A stretch of DNA of 64,000 nt from Phyto melanocephala (Eukaryota; Arthropoda; Insecta; Diptera; Rhinophoridae): assembly GCA_941918925.1 (NCBI GenBank), contig OW799235.1, positions 47,532,491-47,596,490 on the forward strand. The letters are read 5' to 3'. Every line of letters begins with the position of its first letter. Position 1 is the stretch's first letter. This document shows positions 34,266 through 46,436 of the stretch, in pieces. The position numbers and the translations under genes were made by a program. The notes below the pieces were generated by a model. That model had not been told where the DNA came from, did no database searches, and saw nothing but the letters and a program-made list of their open reading frames with translations.

Positions 34266-34613
34266 AAGTTAATAAACTCCTTATATACAATCAAATTTTA
34301 AAACCAGTTTGGACTTATGGAATTCAAATGTGGGGATGTGCTACTAAGAAACAAATAGAAATCATCCAACGCGTCCAAAACAAAATTCTAAAAAACATAG
34401 TGAACGCACCTTGGTACATCAGAATTGATGATCTACATAGAGATCTCGGAGTAATGAAAGTTACGGAAGTGATAAAACTGTTTGCAACTAAGCATGTAAA
34501 CAGAATGCAGTCTCACATAAACCCAGAAGCTTCTATCTTAAGCAACGAAGAAATCTACACAAGAAGACTACAGAGAACTAAGCCACATGATTTAGCGGCA
34601 AATATTGCTTAAC
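34266..34613 (+). pseudogene. Jockey-like ORF2 C-terminus
   Basis: Reads NKLLIYNQILKPVWTYGIQM, WGCATKKQIEIIQRVQNKIL, then YIRIDDLHRDLGVMKVTEVI and a stop at 34611-34613. This is the usual C-terminal tail of Jockey-clade ORF2 downstream of the reverse transcriptase. It continues exactly where the inverted block at 32740 stops. It is open throughout. Confidence 0.85.
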
Positions 34614-34728
34614 TTCAATGAGACAGAAAAAAATTACTTGTTGGTCATATAGACTAGGTGTAATAAAATGAAATGTATATGTCTGTATAATCCTTTATCA
34701 TTTCAACAAATAAAAAAAAAAAAAAAAA

Positions 34729-34741
34729 CCTTGTATCAATA
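34729..34741. repeat. LINE target-site duplication, right
   Basis: CCTTGTATCAATA directly after the A tail; partner of 32717-32729. Confidence 0.85.
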
Positions 34742-36730
34742 GTCACTAATTTCAAAATTCTAGCTTCACAAACGTTGAAAGTACAAAAAGTACCATACAA
34801 ATTCAAAAAAGGACCTTTTTGGTCGCCCGTAACATTTTTAGTCTCACCTGGAATCAATAGTCCTTGATTGTAAAATCCTACCGTCATAAACGTAGCAAAT
34901 ACAAAAAGTACCATAAAAATTCAAAAAAGTACCTTTTTGGTGGACCATAACATTTTTAGTCTCACCTTGTATCAATAGCCACTAATTTCAAAATTCTAGC
35001 TTCGCAAACGTAGAAAATACAAAAAGTACCATAAAAATTAATAAAAGTACCCTTTTGGTCGACCATAACATTTTCTGTCTCACCTTGTATCAATAGCCAC
35101 CAATTTCAAAATTCTAGCTTCACAAACGTTGAAAATACAAAAAAGTACCATACAAATTCAAAAAGGTACCTTGTTGGACGCCAATAACATTTTCAGTCTC
35201 ACCTGGAATCAATAATCCTTGATTGTACAATCCTACCTTCATAAACGTAGAAAATACAAAAAGTACCATAAAAATTCAAAAAACTACCTTTTTGGTCGAC
35301 CATAACATTTTTAGTCTCACCTTGTATCAATAGTCACTAACTTCAAAATTCTAGCTTCGCAAACGTTGAATATACAAGAAGTACCATGCAAATTCAAAAA
35401 AGTACCTTTTTGGTCGCCTATAACATTTTTAGTCTCACCTGGAATCAATAGTCCTTAATTGTACAATCCTACGTCATAAACGTAGCAAATACAAAAAGAA
35501 CCATAAAAATTCAAAAAAGTACCTTTTTGGTCGCCCATAACATTTTTAGTCTCACCTTGTATCAATAGTCACTAATTTCAAAATCCTAGCTTCGCAAACG
35601 TTAAAAATACAAAAAGTACCATAAAAATTCAAAAAAGTACCTTTTTGGTCGACCATAATATTTTAAGTCTCTCCTTGTATCAATAGTCACTAATTTCAAA
35701 ATTCTAGCTTTGCAAACGTTGAAAATACAAAAAGTACCATACAAATTCAAAAAAGGACCTTTTTGGTCGCCCGTAACATTTTTAGTCTCACCTGGAATCA
35801 ATAGTCCTTGATTGTACAATCCTACCGTCATAAACGTAGCAAATACAAAAAGTACCATAAAAATTCAAAAAAGTACCTTTTTGGTCGACCATAACATTTT
35901 CAGTCTCACCTTGTATCAATAGCCACTAATTTCAAAATTCTAGCTTCGCAAACGTAGAAAATACAAAAAGTACCATAAAAATTCAAAAAAGTACCCTTTT
36001 GGTCGACCATAACATTTTCTGTCTCACCTTGTATCAATAGCCACTAATTTCAAAATTCTAGCTTCACAAACGTTGAAAATACAAAAAGTACCATACAAAT
36101 TCAAAAAGGTACCTTGTTGGTCGCCAATAACATTTTCAGTCTCACCTGGAATCAAGAGTCCTTGATTGTACAATCCTACCTCATAAACGTAGAAAATACA
36201 AAAAGTACCATAAAAATTCAAAAAAGTACCTTTTTGGTTGATCATAACATTTTCAGTCTCACCTTGTATCAATAGCCACTAATTTCAAAATTCTAGCTTC
36301 GCAAACGTTAAAAATACAAAAAGTACCATAAAAATTCAAAAAAGTACCTTTTTGGTCGACCATAATATTTTAAGTCTCACCTTGTATCAATAGTCACTAA
36401 TTTCAAAATTCTAGCTTCGCAAACGGTGAAAATACAAAAAGTACCATACAAATTCAAAAAAGGACCATTTTGGTCGCCCGTAACATTTTTAGTCTCACCT
36501 GGAATCAATAGTCCTTGATTGTACAATCCTACCGTCATAAACGTAGCAAATACAAAAAGTACCATAAAAATTCAAAAAAGTACCTTTTTGGTCGACCATA
36601 ACATTTTCAGTCTCACCTTGTATCAATAGCCACTAATTTCAAAATTCTAGCTTCGCAAACGTAGAAAATACAAAAAGTACCATAAAAATTCATAAAAGTA
36701 CCCTTTTGGTCGACCATAACATTTTCTGTC

Positions 36731-38857
36731 TCACCTTGTATCAATAGCCACTAATTTCAAAATTCTAGCTTCACAAACGTTGAAAATACAAAAAGTACCA
36801 TACAAATTCAAAAAGGTACCTAGTTGGTCGCCAATAACATTTTCAGTCTCACCTGGAATCAAGAGTCTTTGATTGTACAATCCTACCTTCATAAACGTAG
36901 AAAATACAAAAAGTACCATAAAAATTCAAAAAACTACCTTTTTGGTCGACCATAACATTTTTAGTCTCACCTTGTATCAATAGTCACTAACTTCAAAATT
37001 CTAGCTTCGCAAACGTTGAATATACAAGAAGTACCATAAAAATTAATAAAAGTACCCTTTTGGTCGACCATAACATTTTCTGTCTCACCTTGTATCAATA
37101 GCCACCAATTTCAAAATTCTAGCTTCACAAACGTTGAAAATACAAAAAAGTACCATACAAATTCAAAAAGGTACCTTGTTGGACGCCAATAACATTTTCA
37201 GTCTCACCTGGAATCAATAATCCTTGATTGTACAATCCTACCTTCATAAACGTAGAAAATACAAAAAGTACCATAAAAATTCAAAAAACTACCTTTTTGG
37301 TCGCCCATAACATTTTTAGTCTCACCTTGTATCAATAGTCACTAATTTCAAAATCCTAGCTTCGCAAACGTTAAAAATACAAAAAGTACCATAAAAATTC
37401 AAAAAAGTACCTTTTTGGTCGACCATAATATTTTAAGTCTCACCTTGTATCAATAGTCACTAATTTCAAAATTCTAGCTTCGCAAACGTTGAAAATACAA
37501 AAAGTACCATACAAATTCAAAAAAGGACCTTTTTGGTCGCCCGTAACATTTTTAGTCTCACCTGGAATCAATAGTCCTTGATTGTACAATCCTACCGTCA
37601 TAAACGTAGCAAATACAAAAAGTACCATAAAAATTCAAAAAAGTACCTTTTTGGTCGACCATAACATTTTTAGTCTCACCTTGTATCAATAGTCACTAAC
37701 TTCAAAATTCTAGCTTCGCAAACGTTGAATATACAAGAAGTACCATAAAAATTAATAAAAGTACCCTTTTGGTCGACCATAACATTTTCTGTCTCACCTT
37801 GTATCAATAGCCACCAATTTCAAAATTCTAGCTTCACAAACGTTGAAAATACAAAAAAGTACCATACAAATTCAAAAAGGTACCTTGTTGGACGCCAATA
37901 ACATTTTCAGTCTCACCTGGAATCAATAATCCTTGATTGTACAATCCTACCTTCATAAACGTAGAAAATACAAAAAGTACCATAAAAATTCAAAAAACTA
38001 CCTTTTTGGTCGCCCATAACATTTTTAGTCTCACCTTGTATCAATAGTCACTAATTTCAAAATCCTAGCTTCGCAAACGTTAAAAATACAAAAAGTACCA
38101 TAAAAATTCAAAAAAGTACCTTTTTGGTCGACCATAATATTTTAAGTCTCACCTTGTATCAATAGTCACTAATTTCAAAATTCTAGCTTCGCAAACGTTG
38201 AAAATACAAAAAGTACCATACAAATTCAAAAAAGGACCATTTTGGTCGCCCGTAACATTTTTAGTCTCACCTGGAATCAATAGTCCTTGATTGTACAATC
38301 CCACCTTCATAAACGTAGAAAATACAAAAAGTACCATAAAAATTCAAAAAACTACCTTTTTGGTCGACCATAACATTTTTAGTCTCACCTTGTATCAATA
38401 GTCACTAACTTCAAAATTCTAGCTTCGCAAACGTTGAATATACAAGAAGTACCATAAAAATTAATAAAAGTACCCTTTTGGTCGACCATAACATTTTCTG
38501 TCTCACCTTGTATCAATAGCCACCAATTTCAAAATTCTAGCTTCACAAACGTTGAAAATACAAAAAAGTACCATACAAATTCAAAAAGGTACCTTGTTGG
38601 ACGCCAATAACATTTTCAGTCTCACCTGGAATCAATAATCCTTGATTGTACAATCCTACCTTCATAAACGTAGAAAATACAAAAAGTACCATAAAAATTC
38701 AAAAAACTACCTTTTTGGTCGCCCATAACATTTTTAGTCTCACCTTGTATCAATAGTCACTAATTTCAAAATCCTAGCTTCGCAAACGTTAAAAATACAA
38801 AAAGTACCATAAAAATTCAAAAAAGTACCTTTTTGGTCGACCATAATATTTTAAGTC
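36731..38857 (-). repeat. Higher-order satellite block, three units of 709 bp
   Basis: Three successive 709-bp blocks share diagnostic variants, such as ATTAATAAAAGTACCC, GCCACCAATTTC and TTGTTGGACGCC. These are absent from most monomers elsewhere in the array, except one partial block near 35030-35180. This points to recent unequal exchange or rolling-circle amplification of a six-monomer unit. Confidence 0.8.
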
Positions 38858-41592
38858 TCACCTTGTATCAATAGTCACTAATTTCAAAATTCTAGCTTCG
38901 CAAACGTTGAAAATACAAAAAGTACCATACAAATTCAAAAAAGGACCTTTTTGGTCGCCCGTAACATTTTTAGTCTCACCTGGAATCAATAGTCCTTGAT
39001 TGTACAATCCTACCGTCATAAACGTAGCAAATACAAAAAGTACCATAAAAATTCAAAAAAAAACCTTTTTGGTCGACCATAACATTTTTAGTCTCACCTT
39101 GTATCAATAGTCACTAACTTCAAAATTCTACCTTCGCAAACGTTGAATATACAAGAAGTACCATGCAAATTCAAAAAAGTACCTTTTTGGTCGCCTATAA
39201 CATTTTTAGTCTCACCTGGAATCAATAGTCCTTAATTGTACAATCCTACGTCATAAACGTAGCAAATACAAAAAGAACCATAAAAATTCAAAAAAGTACC
39301 TTTTTGGTCGCCCATAACATTTTTAGTCTCACCTTGTATCAATAGTCACTAATTTCAAAATCCTAGCTTCGCAAACGTTAAAAATACAAAAAGTACCATA
39401 AAAATTCAAAAAAGTACCTTTTTGGTCGACCATAATATTTTAAGTCTCACCTTGTATCAATAGTCACTAATTTCAAAATTCTAGCTTCGCAAACGTTGAA
39501 AATACAAAAAGTACCATACAAATTCAAAAAAGGACCTTTTTGGTCGCCCGTAACATTTTTAGTCTCACCTGGAATCAATAGTCCTTGATTGTACAATCCT
39601 ACCGTCATAAACGTAGCAAATACAAAAAGTACCATAAAAATTCAAAAAAGTACCTTTTTGGTCGACCATAACATTTTCAGTCTCACCTTGTATCAATAGC
39701 CACTAATTTCAAAATTCTAGCTTCGCAAACGTAGAAAATACAAAAAGTACCATAAAAATTCATAAAAGTACCCTTTTGGTCGACCATAACATTTTCTGTC
39801 TCACCTTGTATCAATAGCCACTAATTTCAAAATTCTAGCTTCACAAACGTTGAAAATACAAAAAGTACCATACAAATTCAAAAAGGTACCTAGTTGGTCG
39901 CCAATAACATTTTCAGTCTCACCTGGAATCAAGAGTCCTTGATTGTACAATCCTACCTTCATAAACGTAGAAAATACAAAAAGTACCATAAAAATTCAAA
40001 AAAGTACCTTTTTGGTCGCCCATAACATTTTCAGTCTCACCTTGTATCAATAGTCACTAATTTCAAAATCCTATCTTCGCAAACGTTAAAAATACAAAAA
40101 GTACCATAAAAATTCAAAAAAGTACCTTTTTGGCCGACCATAATATTTTAAGTCTCACCTTGTATCAATAGTCACTAATTTCAAAATTCTAGCTTCGCAA
40201 ACGTTGAAAATACAAAAAGTACCATACAAATTCAAAAAAGGACCTTTTTGGTCGCCCGTAACATTTTTAGTCTCACCTGGAATCAATAGTCCTTGATTGT
40301 ACAATCCTACTGTCATAAACGTAGCAAATACAAAAAGTACCATAAAAATTCAAAAAAGTACCTTTTTGGTCGACCATAACATTTTCAGTCTCACCTTGTA
40401 TCAATAGCCACTAATTTCAAAATTCTAGCTTCGCAAACGTAGAAAATACAAAAAGTACCATAAAAATTCAAAAAAGTACCTTGTTGGTCGCCAATAACAT
40501 TTTTAGTCTCACCTGGAATCAATAGTCCTTGATTGTACAATCCTACCTTCATAAACGTAGAAAATACAAAAAGTACCATAAAAATTCAAAAAAGTACCTT
40601 TTTGGTCGACCATAACATTTTCAGTCTCACCTTGTATCAATAGTCACTAATTTCAAAATTCTAGCTTCGCAAACGTTGAAAATACAAAAAGTACCACAGA
40701 AAAGCGAAAAAGTACATTTTTGGTTCAAGTTCCAAATTCCAAGTTTAAAATCTTCAAATATCTATGTAACAAAATATTTTAGTAGACATGATTTAAAGTC
40801 AGTAAATCTACTCTCTTTAGCAAAAAACTAATTATGTTCTAAAAAGTACCAAACTCTTTTCCCGAATTTTCCCCTTTCTTCCCTGTTATGAATGTGTTTC
40901 AATTTTTACTAAATTACATAATTTTGTATGTCTGGTGAAATCCCAATTAAAAATTTTGTGAAAATTGGCCGTCAAATTAGGAATTACATATATTTTATGG
41001 AATTTTCCCCTTTTTGGTACCTTTTTTGTTCCAAAAAAGGTTTCCAAAAATTTCACCTTAATATTTGTCCATATTCTATTAGGCAATAATAATGATCAAA
41101 TTTTGTCCCATTGAATAATATTAGAAAAGTTTTTTTAAAAAAAAGTACCGAAAAAAGGGAAAATTTTTACCCCTTATACATGCGAATTTGAAAAAAGTGC
41201 CGAATTTATATTAATATTTTTTCGCGGACTACTTAAAACAGTTTAAATTTTTTTTCTAGCTATATGTGTTTGGAAGTTCATAGGGCACCAAAAAAGTACC
41301 AAATTACAGTTTTTACCCGTTTTTTCCCCTTAGGGGTAGAAAATTTTTGTGCAAATTACAATTGTTTTTCAATTTTATTTGTATCGTTTTTAGTTTAGCA
41401 GATTTAAGATTACCGATTTTACCCTTTTTTACCCCCTTAAAGTACGAATTTTCAAAAATCCCTTCTTAGTGGAGCTATACATTGAAAGAGGAACCGATTG
41501 TCCAAATTTCATGTCTCTAGCTCTTTGCGTTTGGGCTGTGCGATGATGAATCAGTCAGTCAGTCAGTCACGTTACTCTCTTATATATATAGA

Positions 41593-42736
41593 TGTATAAA
41601 GTCCTTTATTCTTCCCAAAACTTTGTCTATAGAGAAATTATATGAATTTATGATAAACCGTTATATGGGAGGTAGGCGTTAAAGTGGGCGTGTCACCTAA
41701 ATTTTCAATGACATTGACTAGAAGGATAAATTTAGCAAATTTCATCATCATACCTCGAATTTTGTAATTTTAATGAGCTTTTAAATAAGTGAAAAGTAGG
41801 CGTGTCGAATTTGTTTCTGCTAATGAATACAACTTCAGTATTTCAATATAGTCCTTTATTATTCCAAAATCTTTTTTCATAGAGAAATTTATATGAATTT
41901 GAGATAAAACGTTATATGGGAGATGGGCGTAGAACTGGGCGTGTCACCTAAATTTTCTGGCATAATGATATTGACTAGAAAATATATTTAGCAAATTTTT
42001 ACATCATACCTCCAATTTTCTCGGTTTTATGAGCTTCTAAATTTCATTAACAGTATATATCGTGAAAAGTGGGCGTTATAGTAGGCGTGTCGAAGTGGTT
42101 TCTGCTAATGAATACAACATAGATATTTCAATGTAGTCCTTTATTATTCCAAAATCATTATTCACAGAGAAATTATATAAATTTGGGTTAAAACGCGATA
42201 TGGGAGGTGGGCGTGTCACATTTAATTTCTATTACAACAAAGCATTTGACCAAAAAGCAATTTCTGCAAAATTTCAGAATCGTACATCTAATTTTGTCAG
42301 TTTTATTCGGTTTTAAATTGTAAATATACCGAAAAATACACTGTGCGGTATAAATTTTAGTACATTTTGGATCTATAACTCCTTTCCTAATGCTTAGATG
42401 TAAGCAATTTTCGAGGACAAATATTGTTTTTACTCAAGAAATATATATTCGAAGTTTCATCACTCTACGTAAATGCATTTGGGCACAATTCTATTTTATT
42501 CGATGTTGGAAGGACACGGCTTTTTCGACCTACTCTTGCATTACGAGCTATAACTCTATTCCTAATAAATATTCCGATTTAGCCCATTTTCAATACCAAA
42601 CAAACCAAATAAAGATTCTGGCAAAATTTGAGCCCCTAGCTTATTCGGTGTGACCTTTATCGTGCTTTCAAAAGCCGCACAGACGGACGGACATAGCTAG
42701 ATCGTCATAAAATCAAACCCCGATTCAGAATATATA
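41593..42736 (+). repeat. A-family repeat, right part (continuation)
   Basis: Resumes the copy broken at 31048 (AAGTCCTTTATTCTTCCC). It carries three GGGCGTGTCAC-type subrepeats (41680, 41940, 42205), then the CACTGTGCGGTATAAATTTT block. It is interrupted at a TA by the Tc1 element and ends at 44411-44497. Confidence 0.85.
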
Positions 42737-44408
42737 CTGTGAATGTCAAAAGAAACTGTACACCTCAAAGTATTATATTTACAACTTTATTTTCTTATTC
42801 AAATTTATGATTTAATTTAACTTTTTTGGTTTTCCTTTAATATATTTACCCTTTTATTATTTTATTAAAAAACAATAACGAAACTCTAACAAAAACAAAA
42901 AATATACAACAAAAACAAAAAATGCTTCATATTTCTAGCGTCAAAAGAAATTGTACAGCTCTTGTGCATAGCATGTAATAAAGAATTTTACATATAAAAG
43001 TACCGTTATTTTTTGTGATTTTATTTACTACGATACTTTATGTAATATTAGCTAGGTATAAAAATTATTAATAGACTTGACTTTGTCACGAGCAGATCAA
43101 ACGACAATTTTTTTCGGTTTTTTTGAAAATGGCTAAACAAACTTCTTTGGATATTCGTAAGCTTGTGCTAAAATATTACAAAGATGGCAAATCCTTGCGT
43201 GAGATTGGTTCCATGATTGAAAGAAGTCACAATACTGTAAAATATATAATAGACAAGCACAAAAAGTTTTCAAGGTTAGAAAATTGCCCTAAATCTGGAA
43301 GGCGAACCAAACTAAACAGTACTCAAATATGGTCCATTGTGCGTAAAGTTAAACAGAATCCAATAGAAAGCGTTGTTAAAATATCCGAAAATATTTCAGA
43401 ATGCTCAGGTACAAATGTTAGTGCTAGCACAATACGTAAAGCCCTACATGCAAACGGACTGTATGGACGAGTTCCAAGAAAAAAATGGTACATATCGGTA
43501 ATTAATCAACGTCGACGTCGAGAGTTTGCTAAAAAGTACGATAATTGTACTAATATGTTCTGGAAAAATGTGCTATTTAGAGACAAGAGCAAATTTGAAA
43601 TTCTCGGCAAGAAAAAACCGGTTAAAATTTGGAGGAAGAAAAATTGTGAAATTGACCAGCAAAATGTAATATCCACAGTGAAGCATGCTGGTGGTTAAGT
43701 TATGGTGTGGGGATGTATGGCAGCCAATGGTGTAGGAAATTTGGTCTTCATAGAAAACACTATGAATAAAATAGATTATCTCAACATTTTAAAAGATAAT
43801 TTGGCACAGAGCGTCGAAAAATTGGGCTTGGATCGAACTTGGGTCTTTCAGCAAGACAACAATCCCAAGCACACTGCCAAAATAGTACAGGAATGGCTGC
43901 TATATCATACTCCCAAACAGTTGGATCATCCCCCCAGTCACCCGATCTGAACCCTACTGAACATTTGTGGGAGCACTTGGACCGGCAGATAAGAAAAAGA
44001 GAAATTTCCAGCAAGGATTCTCTCAAATCGGTGATAATGGAGGAATGGCAAAAAATTCCCCCCCGAGGTTACTAAAAAGCTGGTGGAATCGATGCCAAGA
44101 AGACTACAATCTGTGATACAACAAAATGGTCATCAAACTAAATGTTAAATTTTTTTTAAATAACATTATTATTATAAAAACGAGTAAAGTACAATTTCTT
44201 TTGACGCTATAAATATGAAGTTTTTTTTATTTTTGTTCTATAGTTCTTGTTTTTGTTGGAGTTTTGTTTTTATTTTTTAATAAAATGAAAAAGAAAGAAA
44301 TATATTTAATAAAAAATATAAAATGTTTAATTAAATAATAAAAAAAAAAAATAAATTAATCTTAAAACATGAAAATAAAAGGTGTACAGTTTCTTTTGAC
44401 ATTCACAG
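42737..44408 (+). mobile_element. Tc1-like transposon with IR/DR ends
   Basis: Both ends carry the same 29-bp terminal repeat, starting CTGTGAATGTCAAAAGAAAC, flanked by TA (42735-42736, 44409-44410). A second related motif (GTCAAAAGAAATTGTAC) lies about 200 bp inside each end (42940-42957 and 44189-44206), so each arm of about 230 bp contains two direct repeats as in IR/DR-type Tc1 elements. Full length at 1672 bp, with the transposase between. Confidence 0.9.
43129..44148 (+). pseudogene. Tc1-like transposase, nearly intact
   Basis: From the ATG at 43129 (MAKQTSLDIRKLVLKYYKDG) come two paired-type HTH domains (SLREIGSMIERSHNTVKYII and VSASTIRKALHANGLYG) and a basic linker (KSGRRTK). The catalytic core follows: NVLFRDKSKFEI with the first Asp, TWVFQQDNNPKHTAK with the second, SPDLNPTEHLWEHLD with the Glu. 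Three lesions break it: TAA at 43696-43698 between HAGG and MVWGC, and two frameshifts in C runs near 43930 and 44060. The reading frame ends at 44146-44148. About 340 codons, the normal length. A start at an upstream TTG is possible but the ATG fits the family. A young copy, judging by the few lesions and near-identical ends. Confidence 0.9.
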
Positions 44409-44410
44409 TA

Positions 44411-44497
44411 TACTTTATGGGGTCTAAAATGGATATTTTGATGTGTTACAAACGGAATGAGAAAATGAATATACCCCCACCATTTTTTTTGTGGCTG
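44411..44497 (+). repeat. A-family repeat, terminal part
   Basis: TACTTTATGGGGTCTAAAAT to CCCACCATTTTTTTTGTGGC: the right end of the copy that begins at 30841, now in three pieces. Confidence 0.85.
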
Positions 44498-44992
44498 TTA
44501 ATTTATTTAATAACATGATTAACAATTACCAAACTACAATTATGGCAAAAAACTACATTTTCTAGTGAGTTTGATACAGCTATAATAAATGGGTGGATTA
44601 ATGTGAATATATTTGTCTTATAAATTGTTTATAAAAATTTTAACCAAATATCCTTTAAAAATTAGATCGGTGCGAAAACCAAAATAAAGCGCTTATGTTG
44701 ATACATTTCATCACAACTCGAGAACGATTTGTCCGATTTTGAAAAAAAATACTACCAACAAATAATTAGAAATAAAATTTCCTTGTAGTCAGCTAAATAA
44801 CACTATTTATATTTTTATTTGTTCAGGAGTTATTCAGAAATAAGTGGCGATAAATTTTTTTGAAGCTAAATTAGTAATATTTCTTGATTCCAAATTAATA
44901 AAAAATTATTAGGATAAACAGTTTACATTTTTATCATTTATTAGAAAGGAGAAAATATTATATTTGAAAGAATTCACTCTTTGCATGTTAAA
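44498..44992. other. Unassigned AT-rich stretch
   Basis: No gene or repeat recognised. Confidence 0.4.
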
Positions 44993-45060
44993 AACAAGTA
45001 GGAGTGCTTTATTCGGCCGTGCCGAAACTGATAGTTCCCTTCACCATCATGTACATATGT
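44993..45060 (+). repeat. B-family module, left end only
   Basis: AACAAGTAGGAGTGCTTTAT then ATTCGGCCGTGCCGAAAC and CCCTTCACCATCATG: an eroded B-family start. Confidence 0.6.
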
Positions 45061-46436
45061 AGGTATAATCCCATATCGTAGCTTAACCTATATTTTATAA
45101 TGTACGCTATTTTTCCTTATTATTCCGACGCCATCCTTGATTTTGCATTTTTACGTAGTTAACTATTCAAGCCCTTTAATATGATACCCATATTGATGGG
45201 GTTAAAAACAATTGATCCGCCATTTTGTTTTAGAAGCCATCTTGGATTTTACATTTTTTAATAATTAACTGTATTCTACTGGTCAAGCCCTTTCATTTGA
45301 TACCAATATTAAATATTTTAAAATACCAGATTTAACCCATATATAAATTTATTGTCCGCCATTTTGTAGTGGCGGCCAACATGAATTTTAATGTTATTAT
45401 TTCATGTTTTTATATATATATATATCATTAAGTTAGTACAATTCACTAACTTTTAACGGTTCGACAAAAAAAAATTTGTCGACACTTGTTATTGTTTGCA
45501 CTATCGATTTTGCGATTCAGTAAATACTATTTAACGATACTCGACAACTGTAACATTGAAGTGGCATCTTTGTCATAAAAAGTGTTTAAATAAATTCACC
45601 ACTAACATCCCTCATACAGGTAGTCGCGCCATAGTCGAGACTTAAATAAGTGGTTTTTGAGTAGGGTATAAGTTTAACTTTTTGTCGATAAAATAAACAA
45701 ACAAAAAATTATTTTCGTTTAGATAACATCGTTTAGACAACTATCGCACAGAGGAGTATTTGACCCGAAAAGCTGGCCAAAAAGGCAAAACTGAATTTTA
45801 AGAAATCTTAAAAACTAAGTACGCAGCTCGACAGACAATAATATTTTACATTATATTGTAAATTTTGAAGACTTTTAGTTGCGATTTGTAGCTCTGAGAC
45901 CCTGCTAAAGTCAGGAAAGTAAAGAAAATTATATGAGATTTAAATGCTTTTTTCGGTTTCTGGATGTTTTTATGATATTTTTTTTACGGCTAAATGAATA
46001 AAGGTTTAACAATGATTTTTTTTTTCGCTAAAAGGTTTGATCAAAAGTTATTTAAAAAAGAAAAAAAATCTTAAATATGTTGAATATTCATGTTGAAACA
46101 ATTCGTTCAAAAGCTAAAAAAAAAATTTATACATTTTTTTTTTTGCAAAAAAAGAAAAAGAAGAGGTTTTTGAAAGTGAGGTTAGCATCTCTACGAATTA
46201 TGTTTAATACCACAATAAAATTTGGAATCTCTAATTTTAGAAACAAAAAAAAAGTTTGCGCCATTATTTTTGACGATTTTTTTAAATTTTCACATTTCTT
46301 CCATTTTTGCTCATCAGGCACTTTTTCCTATACATTTATATCGTCATAAACTTTTATGTACATATTTCGAATTATTGATTTTAACTGTTATTCACATCAC
46401 TTTTAACACTTTACAATGTTAATACCTGCCTATAAT
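45061..46436. other. Unassigned AT-rich stretch
   Basis: Includes a (TA)n run near 45410 and a 36-bp phrase (CAGAGGAGTATTTGACCCGA...CTGGCCAAAA, 45752-45782) that recurs at 54833-54870, probably the end of an unidentified transposon. Homopolymer-rich open frames at 46077-46422 are not credible genes. Confidence 0.35.

Larger units (their letters stand above)
32730..34728 (+). mobile_element. Jockey-clade LINE, 5'-truncated and 5'-inverted
   Basis: The 3' part (34266-34728) runs plus-strand with a stop at 34611-34613, a short 3' UTR and an A tail at 34712-34728. The upstream part (32730-34265) is inverted. The two parts overlap by about 16 bases (ATAAACTCCTTATA) at the same ORF2 position. A 13-bp target duplication flanks the whole. 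This is the pattern of twin priming during reverse transcription. Confidence 0.85.
31540..40720 (-). repeat. 118-bp satellite array inside the Helitron
   Basis: Two alternating monomer types of about 118 bp form 236-bp dimers. Type 1 has TTGTATCAATAGTCACTAAT, type 2 has TGGAATCAATAGTCCTTGAT; both share ATACAAAAAGTACCATA and TTTTTGGTCG. Excluding the LINE there are roughly 60 monomers. Marker phrases recur at exactly 709 bp (37021, 37730, 38439), a six-monomer higher-order unit. The repeated 62-codon minus-strand frames are by-products of the stop-free dimer. Confidence 0.9.
31049..41592 (-). mobile_element. Giant Helitron with satellite interior, about 10.5 kb
   Basis: On the minus strand the element starts TC at 41592 (TCTATATATATAAGAGAGTA) and ends CTAG at 31049-31052. 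A hairpin relic, CGCTAACGAAGTAGGGG, sits about 10 bases before the CTAG. Flanking A and T are as expected. The borders are confirmed because the A-family repeat broken at 31048 resumes at 41593 with the next part of its sequence. The 5' 650 bp match 512-1143 and 20661-21251; the 3' 500 bp match 49560-50142. There is no Rep/helicase gene. Almost all the interior is the 118-bp satellite plus one LINE insertion. Confidence 0.8.

Noticed and set aside
34654..40579. Series of near-identical 62-codon minus-strand frames
   Set aside because: They come from stop-free 236-bp satellite dimers and start and end with the repeat; there is no sign of a protein under selection.
31540..40720. CRISPR-like regular repeat array
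   Set aside because: The repeats are head-to-tail 118-bp monomers without unique spacers, in a eukaryotic transposon.
46077..46422. Overlapping lysine/phenylalanine-rich frames
   Set aside because: Homopolymer-driven, present on both strands, no family resemblance.
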